Below are positions 1 to 7,892 of a stretch of 64,000 bases of DNA, one piece after another. The stretch is from assembly GCA_951828515.1 (NCBI GenBank), contig OX639992.1, forward strand, positions 124,001 to 188,000, given 5' to 3'. The notes under the pieces were generated by a model. That model was given only the letters and a program-made list of their open reading frames with translations, ran no database searches and was not told the origin of the DNA. A program made the translations under genes and the position numbers. This stretch comes from an uncultured Poribacteria bacterium (lineage in GTDB: Bacteria; Poribacteria; WGA-4E; WGA-3G). The stretch's first letter is position 1; each line of letters starts with the position of its first letter.

Positions 1-125
1 GTTTCTATGTTGATAGCGTATACGTATTTACAGAAAACTCTCACTGAAACTCCAAGAACTTGAGCAACTTAACGACTGTTTTCCAACTTTCTGGAAATGC
101 TAAAACTTTTTTCAAACTCACGTAT

Positions 126-369
126 TATAGTAAAGTCCACAATTATAGTAGAGCCCGTAATTACTTATACACCCTTAGGAGCAGAGTCGGGAATCGGAGT
201 TCCCTCCTACAGGGTTCATGAAGCAGGACGCGGGTTTTCCAAAATGTAAACTTATTTTCGGATTTTACTATAAGTTTACATTCTCTAATGTGGCGAGGTT
301 AGGAAACCTCGCCAGCGGGGCGGGAGGCTTTAAATCTCCCGTGTTCACATATTTTCGGTTTTTACTATA
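126..369. repeat. Two adjacent MITE-like elements with TATAGTAAA/TTTACTATA termini
   Basis: TATAGTAAA at 126-134 is matched by the inverted TTTACTATA at 264-272. A second unit follows and ends in TTTACTATA at 361-369. The first unit carries a GGGAATCGG...TTCCC palindrome. The second carries the GGCGAGGTT...AACCTCGCC palindrome that recurs at about 5655, 23130, 38985 and 43455. No coding sequence is seen in 1-437. The family name is mine; the inverted termini are directly visible. Confidence 0.7.
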
Positions 370-371
370 AT
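344..371 (+). promoter_or_regulatory. Probable sigma70 promoter of the ABC exporter pair
   Basis: TTCACA (344-349), a 16-nt spacer and TATAAT (366-371) lie about 65 nt upstream of the first ABC gene. The -10 box is formed by the terminal inverted repeat of the adjacent MITE-like element plus one flanking T, so the repeat appears to supply the promoter. Prediction from consensus only. Confidence 0.5.
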
Positions 372-437
372 TTTTAAGTGATTTTTTTCAAAACCTTCGG
401 ATTAAACCCCGTAGGTTATTTTTTTTGGAGAGAAAAA

Positions 438-2279
438 ATGGATAGCAACAACACACATTCCCCCAACACAGCATCAGAACCTCGTCCGTCTGCCGTCCAG
501 ACGTTGCGCCGTTTTTTCTTTGTCGCGTGGCGAGTGAGTCCATTTGGCGCCATCGCACAGTCACTTTTGACACTCTTCCATGGGTTTATCCCGATTGGTA
601 TCCTCTGGGCAAGTCGGGGATTGGTGAACCTCATCACAGCGATTCTTGCGAAGGAAACGGAACCGAGTTTAGAGACCGCAGCACCTTGGGTAATCGCGTT
701 GGTCTCTTTGGCACTTCTTAGAAATATAAGTGGCACTTATGACGGTTACTTGCGATGGAAAATGCAGAACCGTATTAAAGTTTATCAACAACGCGCCTTG
801 ATTGAAGCCGCGACACATATCGACTTCGCTCTCTTCGATCAGCCACAGACGTATGATCTGATACAACGGGCGCGACAGGCTCTTGACCATCGACTCACCA
901 ATTTCCTGCGATTTCTAACGGAGATTGGACAACTCTGCGTAACACTCGTGGGATACGGTGTTCTGCTCTGGATCGCGGACCCGCTGCTCGTGCTTGTGGT
1001 GGTGTTGCCGGCAATCCCTTCCGCTTGGTTCAAAGTTAAGACAGCCGAAAAGCAATACATCTACGATTACCATACAACCCCCGTTCGTCGTATGATGGAT
1101 TACATGCTCGGTCTACTGCTCGGTTCATCCTCTGGGCAGGAAGTTCGACTCTATGGACTCTTTGGTCGCTTTTTTGGACGCTGGCGAACGAATCATCGTC
1201 AATGGCGGAAAGAATCCGTCTCAATGATTTGGGCGGAAATACGGGCTTCTATCGGCACAACTGTCGCCGAAATCGTTGCATACGCGATAGCAATTGGCAT
1301 ACTTGCGGCACGTATTGTAGACGGTGATCTCACGCTTGGAGATTACGTTGTGCTTACCGGGGCAGCGGCGACCTTTCAAGGAAATATGGAGGGATTGCTG
1401 GGAAATATACAAAGCATACTCATAGACCTACCGCTACTTCGGGACCTGCATTCCTTCTTAGCGGGCGCAGAAAAGACCCGCACACAGGCGGGGACAGAGA
1501 CGTTCCCGAAGCCCTTACAACAAGGCGTAGAGGTTCGTAATCTACGCTTCCGTTACCCAGAGGGAACTGATGATGTGCTACAAGACATAAACTTCCACGT
1601 GCGTCCCGGGGAAGTCGTGAGCATTGTGGGTGTCAACGGGGCGGGAAAATCGACACTCATCAAATTGTTGCTCGGTCTCTATAAACCCGATAACGGAACA
1701 ATCCGCTATGATGGCGTAGATGCGGCATCAATTGCCCCGGAACAGATAGCCCTTAACTGTGCCGCCGTTTTCCAAGATTTTACGCGGTTCCGTAGACCCG
1801 TGAGGGAAGAACTCGTGCCGGGACCGCCAGGTCTCCAGATTGACGATGATACCCTCTGGCAGGTTATTAATGCCGTTGGCATCGAGGATCGTTTTCAAAC
1901 TCTTCCACACGGTTTAGATACATATCTGGACCCTTCACTTGGCGAAGATGGCGAAGGTGCTGAGTTATCTGGCGGCGAATGGCAAAAAGTCGCGCTTGCG
2001 CGGGCTTTGGCACGCAATCCGCAAGTCCTCGTCCTTGATGAACCGACCGCTGCCCTGGACCCGCAAGCCGAAGTCGAACTCTACCAACGTTTTGTCGAAC
2101 TCGCAGCCGGACGGATGACGTTCCTGATTTCACACCGTATCGGATCCGCCCGTCTCGCAGATCGTATTTTGGTACTGGATGCGGGTCGTATTGTTGAAGA
2201 CGGCACGCATGAGACATTACTTGCCAGAGATGGTCTCTATGCCCAATTCTTTAGAGCACAGGCACACTGGTATCAGTAG
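438..2279 (+). CDS. ABC exporter half-transporter (TMD-NBD), first of a pair
   Basis: A fused ABC half-transporter of 613 aa. An N-terminal type I exporter membrane domain (hydrophobic segments around residues 27-70, 90, 160-200 and 275-305) is followed by a nucleotide-binding domain from about residue 365. Visible NBD motifs are Walker A GVNGAGKST (~397), Q-loop VFQDF, signature LSGGEWQ (~509), Walker B LVLDEPTAALDP (~530) and H-loop LISHR (~563). The frame is open 20 codons further upstream, but the ATG at 438 has a GGAGAG ribosome site at the right distance. The next gene encodes a similar protein, so a heterodimeric inner-membrane exporter is likely. The substrate cannot be inferred. Confidence 0.93.
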   Translation: MDSNNTHSPNTASEPRPSAVQTLRRFFFVAWRVSPFGAIAQSLLTLFHGFIPIGILWASRGLVNLITAILAKETEPSLETAAPWVIALVSLALLRNISGTYDGYLRWKMQNRIKVYQQRALIEAATHIDFALFDQPQTYDLIQRARQALDHRLTNFLRFLTEIGQLCVTLVGYGVLLWIADPLLVLVVVLPAIPSAWFKVKTAEKQYIYDYHTTPVRRMMDYMLGLLLGSSSGQEVRLYGLFGRFFGRWRTNHRQWRKESVSMIWAEIRASIGTTVAEIVAYAIAIGILAARIVDGDLTLGDYVVLTGAAATFQGNMEGLLGNIQSILIDLPLLRDLHSFLAGAEKTRTQAGTETFPKPLQQGVEVRNLRFRYPEGTDDVLQDINFHVRPGEVVSIVGVNGAGKSTLIKLLLGLYKPDNGTIRYDGVDAASIAPEQIALNCAAVFQDFTRFRRPVREELVPGPPGLQIDDDTLWQVINAVGIEDRFQTLPHGLDTYLDPSLGEDGEGAELSGGEWQKVALARALARNPQVLVLDEPTAALDPQAEVELYQRFVELAAGRMTFLISHRIGSARLADRILVLDAGRIVEDGTHETLLARDGLYAQFFRAQAHWYQ

Positions 2280-2310
2280 AAACTGCTCACAAGAATCGAA
2301 ACTGTCTGTC

Positions 2311-2444
2311 TTGACCGAACCGCAAGGAACAATTAATCAGGATAATTCCAAAGACCGAGTTCGGAATGAAATGGAGAACGGCTCTACGGAAGTGGATGGC
2401 AAATGCCAATCCGACTTGATCGAACCGCAAGGAATAATTAAAAA
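2311..2444 (+). repeat. Two copies of the CCGCAAGGA leader repeat between the ABC genes
   Basis: The string GACCGAACCGCAAGGAACAA occurs at 2314-2333 and nearly again at 2418-2437. The second copy puts AAGGA (2429-2433) 11 nt before the ATG at 2445 and serves as its ribosome site. The first copy has no start codon after it. The repeat recurs upstream of genes starting at 20549, 21653, 22919 and 48025 and, more degenerate, at 10464. Confidence 0.75.
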
Positions 2445-4292
2445 ATGGGAAATGTAAAAGAAACATTGAAGACATGGGGATCCGTAGTCAAAGACAGCAT
2501 TGTCGCCTACATCCGAACTTTTGCGATCACTTGGCAGAACGGTTCATTGGCACTTTTGGGTGTCCTACTTCTCACACTGTTGCTCGGTGTTGTGCCTGCC
2601 GGTCAGTTTTTTGTGACAGAACGCTTAATCAATGCAATCACCGCCGCGATAGGAGATGCGAACTGGTGGCAACAGGTCGTTCCGTGGTTGATAGGTTTGA
2701 TCGGTTTACAAATTATTAACATCTTCGTCGATCTGTTGCGGGAACCGCTGCGCCTTCACGTCGGAGCAAACATTGAGACATGGATAAATGAAAATATTGT
2801 TCGGAAATCCAATACAATAGAGCTGACTGAATTCCAGACACCAGAATTTCAAAACGCGCTGGCGCGAGCACGTGCAATGTCGGGTATAGAACTTGATGAG
2901 ATTGTTTGGTGGATCTTCGACAGCCTCCAACAATTAATTAGTGCCGTTGCGCTCGGTATCGTGCTCTGGCGTTATCATCCGTTGCTGGCGTTGCTCCCTA
3001 TGGTCACAGGTTTAGCGTCTTGGTGGAGTGGCTCACGTTTTGCTGCCAGTGTTTACAATCTTGATGTAGAACAGACACCACAACGGCGAGAACGAGATGC
3101 CTTAGAAGGGATTCTGACGGATCGTGGGGCAGGCAAGGAAGTTCGGTTATATCAAGCGCAGGATTTATGGATAACACGTTGGCAAACGTTATGGGAAGCG
3201 TTAATACAGGAGCAACACGTAATCGAACGGCGTAAATTCTTTGCACACCTTGCGCTCGATATCGCACGCGGTTTGTTATACGCTTGCTCGCTCATTCTCT
3301 TATTGTTGGAAATCTTTCGTGGTGGATTGACTGTAGGGACCTATATTGCAGCTGCCGCCGCTCTCGTTCAATTGGATGGTATCTGGAACGAAGTCGTTAG
3401 TCATTTTCAGTGGATAGGAAACGAGATGCGCCGTTTGTCAGGAGACTTGTATCCATTTTTAGACCGCGGTTCAGACACAATCCAGGAAAAGACAGCGGAC
3501 GAATACTCCGCAGCATCTCACAGTCCCTCATTCCAGACTCCTGAAGTACCTCGATATCTTCAGATAGAAAATGTATCATTCCGCTATCCAAATACGGAGG
3601 TACCCGTGTTAAATCATATAAACGTGACTTTGAAAAAAGGGGAAAGCGTCGCACTGGTAGGACCCAACGGGGCGGGAAAAACGACACTGGCACGCGTATT
3701 GTTGGGACTCTACCGCCCGCAGACAGGCACAATTCATGTAGAAAATGTCCCATTAAATGAGGAAAACCGTCAAGAGTGGTTGACGCATTGCAGTGCAGTT
3801 TTTCAGGATTTCACCAGTTACCACCTCACTGCACGCGAAAACATTATCTTTGGGGATTTAGAACATCCCGAACGTATGGAAGCGTCGTCAATTGCTGGTG
3901 GTGCGGCTTCGGTTGTTGACGGACTCACCGCAGGTTATGAGACGATATTGGGTCCCACCTTTGGCGGACGTGACCTATCCGGTGGGGAATGGCAGCGTCT
4001 CGCAACGGCACGGAGTTTTATGCGGGAAACCCCATGGTTGGTTGTCCTCGATGAACCGACCGCGGCATTGGACCCGTTGGCTGAACAGGCGGTCTATGAA
4101 CGATTCATTGAACGGAGCAAAGGACGGACATCGGTGTTAATTTCACACCGTCTCTCCTCTGTCCGCACGTGTGAGCGGATTCTCGTCATCGATAACGGAA
4201 CGATCGTTGAGGATGGGGACCATGAGACGCTACTGGCAAACGATGGACTTTATGCCCGGTTTTTCAGAGCACAAGCACAGTGGTACGTTTGA
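2445..4292 (+). CDS. ABC exporter half-transporter, second of a pair
   Basis: A second TMD-NBD half-transporter of 615 aa, same length class as its neighbour and starting 165 nt downstream. Membrane segments lie in residues 20-60, 75-95, 165-200 and 270-300. The NBD holds Walker A GPNGAGKTT (~406), Q-loop VFQDF, signature LSGGEWQ (~511), Walker B VVLDEPTAALDP and LISHR. Both NBDs keep the catalytic glutamate, so neither looks like a degenerate site of an asymmetric exporter. The ATG at 2445 is fixed by AAGGA 11 nt upstream. A homologous partner of the upstream gene, probably assembled with it in the inner membrane. Substrate unknown. Confidence 0.93.
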   Translation: MGNVKETLKTWGSVVKDSIVAYIRTFAITWQNGSLALLGVLLLTLLLGVVPAGQFFVTERLINAITAAIGDANWWQQVVPWLIGLIGLQIINIFVDLLREPLRLHVGANIETWINENIVRKSNTIELTEFQTPEFQNALARARAMSGIELDEIVWWIFDSLQQLISAVALGIVLWRYHPLLALLPMVTGLASWWSGSRFAASVYNLDVEQTPQRRERDALEGILTDRGAGKEVRLYQAQDLWITRWQTLWEALIQEQHVIERRKFFAHLALDIARGLLYACSLILLLLEIFRGGLTVGTYIAAAAALVQLDGIWNEVVSHFQWIGNEMRRLSGDLYPFLDRGSDTIQEKTADEYSAASHSPSFQTPEVPRYLQIENVSFRYPNTEVPVLNHINVTLKKGESVALVGPNGAGKTTLARVLLGLYRPQTGTIHVENVPLNEENRQEWLTHCSAVFQDFTSYHLTARENIIFGDLEHPERMEASSIAGGAASVVDGLTAGYETILGPTFGGRDLSGGEWQRLATARSFMRETPWLVVLDEPTAALDPLAEQAVYERFIERSKGRTSVLISHRLSSVRTCERILVIDNGTIVEDGDHETLLANDGLYARFFRAQAQWYV

Positions 4293-4412
4293 AAGCAGCA
4301 TTCAGTTGTCAGCAGTCAGCGGTCAGCAAAGAACGTCTTACATTTGAAAGTATTAGGCTTGCGATAACCCAAGTTGCGATTCACATGAGTTCGGATAAGG
4401 GATCGGTTTCTT

Positions 4413-4643
4413 GTAGGTTGGGTAGAACGGAAATCCTGAAAAGTAGATGTTGATGAGCCGTGATCTCCTACTTTGGCAGGGGACGGGTGTCAGAAATATG
4501 CCCAGTGAACCCAAGGGATTTTCGCACCTATAGTTTGGGGTGTTGGGTTTCGCTATGTCTATCTCTACGAACCGGTTCGCGAAACTTGGAACCCTCTGCA
4601 TTCCTAAAGGTTCTCGGTGTTTTACCGCTCTACCCAACCTACG
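4413..4643. repeat. GTAGGTTGGGT inverted-repeat element
   Basis: GTAGGTTGGGTAGAACGG at 4413-4430 is inverted as CCGCTCTACCCAACCTAC at 4625-4642. The ~230-bp element resembles the widespread GTAGGTTGGGTT/AACCCAACCTAC bacterial repeats and recurs at 9758-9989, 19378-19622 and 28271-28515. The surrounding gap 4293-4689 also holds TCAGCAGTCAGCGG-type motifs near 4310 and 4660 and an inverted AACCCAAGTTGC motif near 4367. I see no gene in this gap. Confidence 0.65.
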
Positions 4644-4689
4644 GCTAATTTTTTCCCTGCTGACCGCTGATTGCTAACATAGCGATTGG

Positions 4690-5571
4690 TTACTCCGATT
4701 TAAGGTTCTTCGCTAAGATTTCAATCAACTCTGCCAAGGTTGGAAATTCGTCGCGTGCCTCTGGAGGGAGGTCCGCGAGAGGCGTGTCGCCAACAAATCG
4801 ATACATGTCCGCCGCGCCCGTCAAGATGTTCGGTGTCAACCCGACCTGCGCGAAAGTTGCCGAAATCTCTTCCATCTCTCCGATCCAGCGTCTCGCTTTC
4901 GGTGGCATGCTCGGCAGTCCTCTCTCCATCCGCTCAAAGAGTGCCGATTGACTCAACTGAAACTCCGCAGTGAGTGCGTCTGAAACCCCTAAAACGGATG
5001 CCGCGGTGAGCAATTCGGTGCAGAGGGCGGTCAACCCTTTTGTTAGGGAGGCGTAACACATCTTAATTGCCGAGGCGAGTCCTATCTCCTCGCCGAGAGC
5101 CCGCACATCTAATCCATAATTGTTGAGTTCTGAAAATAGGTTAAGGTCGGGTCCCGATGCGTAGAACCGCGTTGCTCCTGGGGTCCGAGGGGGTGGTCCG
5201 ATGATGGACGCATCGACGAATGTTCCACCTGCTGCGGTAATGATGTCTCCCAATTTACGAACCGTCTGTGGTGCGATGGCGTTGCAGTCGGCATAAGTTA
5301 ACGTCGTGTCTACCTGCTGCAGTGTTTCTGCGACTATAGATGCAGCGGACATCGCCTGTGCAGGCACCATGATTGAGAGGATCAGATCGGCTTCAGTGAC
5401 GAATTGCGGATATGTCGACACGTCCTCAATTCCTGCTTTCTCAGCAAGCTCCCGGGTGCGTTGACTCCTTCCCTCCAGACAGGTGATGACGCGCAAACCG
5501 TTCTGACGAAGCACACCCCCGACAGTGTGTCCCATATCACCGGGACTTAAAATTCCAACTGTACTGAGCAT
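4690..5571 (-). CDS. NAD(P)-binding 6-phosphogluconate dehydrogenase-like oxidoreductase (DUF1932 type)
   Basis: A 293-aa cytoplasmic oxidoreductase related to 3-hydroxyisobutyrate/6-phosphogluconate dehydrogenases. The N-terminus (TVGILSPGDMGHTVGGVL) is the Rossmann dinucleotide-binding loop. The C-terminal half (around IKMCYASLTKGLTAL) resembles the DUF1932 helical domain, which often acts on small hydroxyacids. The frame extends 13 codons upstream, but the ATG at 5571 has GAGGAG 9 nt upstream and leads straight into the Rossmann strand, so I start there. A lone minus-strand gene between two repeat-filled gaps. The substrate is not evident. Confidence 0.85.
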   Translation of the reverse strand: MLSTVGILSPGDMGHTVGGVLRQNGLRVITCLEGRSQRTRELAEKAGIEDVSTYPQFVTEADLILSIMVPAQAMSAASIVAETLQQVDTTLTYADCNAIAPQTVRKLGDIITAAGGTFVDASIIGPPPRTPGATRFYASGPDLNLFSELNNYGLDVRALGEEIGLASAIKMCYASLTKGLTALCTELLTAASVLGVSDALTAEFQLSQSALFERMERGLPSMPPKARRWIGEMEEISATFAQVGLTPNILTGAADMYRFVGDTPLADLPPEARDEFPTLAELIEILAKNLKSE

Positions 5572-5620
5572 AGATTGTATCTCCTCTCTTTTTCGACATA
5601 ACTTACGCAAAATTCATCTT

Positions 5621-5746
5621 ATGGTAAAGTTTAGAATTAATTAGACACTCTAAAGAGGCGAGGTTAGAAACCTCGCCAGCGGGGGTGGAGGTTTTCGCTT
5701 CTATTGAGATTGCCTCGCAGTGAGAGTTATTTGTAGGTTTTACCAT
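5621..5746. repeat. MITE-like element with ATGGTAAA/TTTACCAT termini
   Basis: ATGGTAAA (5621-5628) and TTTACCAT (5739-5746) form terminal inverted repeats around the GGCGAGGTT...AACCTCGCC palindrome. Relative to the TATAGTAAA family both ends carry the same substitution, so pairing is preserved. The right end abuts the stop codon of the NicO-type gene. Confidence 0.7.
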
Positions 5747-6747
5747 TAAATCTGAATACCGACAGTGTTAAGTGCCTTGAATACTAATACTGCACCCAGC
5801 AGGATGACGACGGCAGCACTCATAATCGGCAGGCGTTGGAGCCAGATACCTTCGCCTGTGAAGCGTTCAAACAATGGTTTCGCCATCACCATCAGAATAC
5901 CGATGGCGACCAGAACAGCGGCAAGCCCCAATGAGAAGGCACATAGAATAATCAGACCCCACACAAGTTTGTTAAGACTAATCGCGAACAGAAGTCCAAT
6001 GAGGGCATCAACACAAGGGACGATGCCACCAGAGATACCGAGCGATAACAACCCCCAAAAACCGGTCCGTTCCGGCGGAGCATGACTATGCACCTGTCCG
6101 CCATGACTGTGTGTCAACCCATGGTCATGGTCGTGATCGTGGTCATGGTCGTGATCGTGGTCATGATCGTGATCGTGGTCATGGTCGTGATCGTGGTCAT
6201 GGTCGTGGTCGTGTGAATGATCATGGTCATGTGAATGGTCATGGTCGTGATCGTGGCTGTGTGCATCCCCGCTATAATACTGTTTCATATTTTTCGTAAA
6301 CAGCCACGCACCAATACCCACAATCAAGATACCAGAAAACAGACTCAACCATGGAACAACATCATCCGGGGCAAAACTCCCCGCTACGAGCATGATAACT
6401 CCGAGTGCTATGACGCTGAAGGTGTGTGTAAAGGTAACGACAAGCCCAAGGAAAACAGCGTCAATTACTCTGCCTTTAGAACCGACGAGGTAAGCAGCGA
6501 CTACGGCTTTTCCGTGTCCGGGCGTCAAGGCGTGCAAACCACCAAGCACGAATGAGATAACGAGCGCAGCAATTATAAATCGGAGGGTCAGCGGTTGGGT
6601 CATAAACTCTTTTATCCGGTCGCCTGAATGTTCATGCCCTTCGTCAGCAAAAGCCGACGCACACACCATAACACCGATAACAATGATACTGATCTGCAAT
6701 ACACGCTTACAAGCTGCGCCATTAAAATAGAAATAAAGTTTCTTCAA
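5746..6747 (-). CDS. NicO/RcnA-like nickel-cobalt exporter with a long His-Asp tract
   Basis: A 333-aa inner-membrane protein. After a hydrophobic signal-like N-terminus (residues 15-34, ending ASAFADEGHEHS) comes the family motif GGLHALTPGHGKA (about residues 69-81), then further transmembrane segments. A cytoplasmic-type loop at about 162-225 is a near-perfect (His-Asp)n run with Ser-His interruptions, far longer than usual, probably binding divalent metal. Family members export Ni2+/Co2+. The start is TTG at 6747, 6 nt after the stop of the NHL gene, and AAGGG 11 nt upstream overlaps that gene's end, so the two are cotranscribed and probably coupled. Confidence 0.85.
   Translation of the reverse strand: MKKLYFYFNGAACKRVLQISIIVIGVMVCASAFADEGHEHSGDRIKEFMTQPLTLRFIIAALVISFVLGGLHALTPGHGKAVVAAYLVGSKGRVIDAVFLGLVVTFTHTFSVIALGVIMLVAGSFAPDDVVPWLSLFSGILIVGIGAWLFTKNMKQYYSGDAHSHDHDHDHSHDHDHSHDHDHDHDHDHDHDHDHDHDHDHDHDHDHDHGLTHSHGGQVHSHAPPERTGFWGLLSLGISGGIVPCVDALIGLLFAISLNKLVWGLIILCAFSLGLAAVLVAIGILMVMAKPLFERFTGEGIWLQRLPIMSAAVVILLGAVLVFKALNTVGIQI
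6117..6258. repeat. Tandem hexanucleotide tract encoding poly(His-Asp)
   Basis: A near-continuous run of six-base units of the form GTGATC/GTGGTC/ATGGTC on the plus strand, encoding alternating His and Asp on the minus strand. It lies in frame inside the exporter gene. Such tracts vary in length by slippage, and the changing third-codon bases show the copies are not all recent. Confidence 0.85.
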
Positions 6748-6753
6748 AACTAA

Positions 6754-7602
6754 CTACACCCTTGCGAATTTTTGGAAACGCCTATCAGCGATGACTTCAC
6801 TAACATAGATGTTCCCGTTTGAATCGATCCAGATGCCGTGTGGAGAATCACTGAACTGTCCGGGAGCGTCTCCCTTCTCGCCCCACCGTCCGATGATGTC
6901 TCCCTCAAGCGTCATGATGCTGATACGCTGCCCACCTTCAGCAATGTGAATGATGTTATCACTATCAATGAAAAGATCGTTCGGGGAGCGGAGATCCGTC
7001 CACTCAGTCAAGTATTCGCCGTTGTTGTTAAAAATCTGACAGCGCAGGTTCCCACGATCAAGAATATAGACGCGGTCATTATGATCGACAGTAACATCGT
7101 GGGGGAGGTTAAATTCTCCAGGTCCCGTGCCGGGTGCTCCCCATGAAACGATAACCTCGCCATCGGCAGTCATTCGGTGCACTCGCGACTGTCCATAGCC
7201 ATCAGAAACGTACATCTCCCCAGACGCTGAGAGAACAGCACGCGTCGGTTCATTAAAAGGTCCACCGGGGGCACCGGGTTGGTTGACAGTGCCGAAGGTT
7301 TCTAACAATTCTCCATCAAGTGAAAATTTCCGTACGGTGTGATCTACGGTGTCTGTAGTATAGATTTCATCGTCGGGACTTATCCAGATACCGTGCGGTT
7401 TCTGAAAGATGTCCTTGCCCCATTCAGTTACGAATGTGCCATCAGCCTCGAAAACGAGCATAGCAGGTTGCGGACTACGATTATAGACATAGACTCTGTC
7501 ATTTGAGTCGCATGCTACGCCGGAAACGAGTCCGAGCTGCGGAATCATGCCCCAACCTTCGACGACTTCATACTGATAATCACCTGTCCCAAAAGATGCC
7601 AT
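6754..7602 (-). CDS. NHL-repeat six-bladed beta-propeller protein
   Basis: A 282-aa protein made almost wholly of NHL-type repeats. Blades show patterns such as PHGIWISPDDEIYTTD, PHDVTVDHNDRVYILD and PHGIWIDSNGNIYVSE at regular spacing of about 45-50 residues. The fold matches the beta-propeller of peptidyl-alpha-hydroxyglycine amidating lyase and many environmental NHL proteins. No signal peptide is visible, so it may be cytoplasmic. The ATG at 7602 has a near-ideal AGGAGGT ribosome site. First gene of a two-gene unit with the metal exporter. The ligand or reaction cannot be told from sequence. Confidence 0.85.
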   Translation of the reverse strand: MASFGTGDYQYEVVEGWGMIPQLGLVSGVACDSNDRVYVYNRSPQPAMLVFEADGTFVTEWGKDIFQKPHGIWISPDDEIYTTDTVDHTVRKFSLDGELLETFGTVNQPGAPGGPFNEPTRAVLSASGEMYVSDGYGQSRVHRMTADGEVIVSWGAPGTGPGEFNLPHDVTVDHNDRVYILDRGNLRCQIFNNNGEYLTEWTDLRSPNDLFIDSDNIIHIAEGGQRISIMTLEGDIIGRWGEKGDAPGQFSDSPHGIWIDSNGNIYVSEVIADRRFQKFARV

Positions 7603-7754
7603 AACGCTACCTCCTGTAGGGTGCTAATGTTAGGTATTTAGAAATGATAGACTTCAGACTTTGGACGACGCATCCCGTTTCCCAAAGAATCCTGAATCCG
7701 ATAATATCCGATTTTCGGGGATATTGCAAGTTTTTTCAACCAGATTTTATATTC

Positions 7755-7842
7755 TATAGACATAGCACCCCTACGGGGTGAGGAAAACGCCCGAAATCTT
7801 TGTTAAAACGTTCAAAATTTGTTAGTAGCAACTTGGGTTATA
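7755..7842. repeat. Short dispersed motifs between the two NHL genes
   Basis: CTATAGACATAGCACCCC...GGGGTG (7755-7780) is a small palindromic repeat that also occurs twice at 27959-28040. TTAGTAGCAACTTGGGTTAT (7821-7840) recurs at about 13497 and 19818 and, inverted, near 4367. The rest of 7603-7892 has no gene I can support. Confidence 0.55.
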
Positions 7843-7892
7843 AATTACATTATCCAGTTAATTACACGATGTTCATTAACGCGATACCAACA

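Noticed and set aside
2179-2457. 92-codon plus-strand frame bridging the ABC genes
   Set aside because: It overlaps both genes in another frame and is made of the duplicated leader repeat.
6117-6258. Tandem array as a CRISPR or satellite
   Set aside because: It is in frame inside a recognisable exporter and encodes His-Asp, so it is coding sequence.
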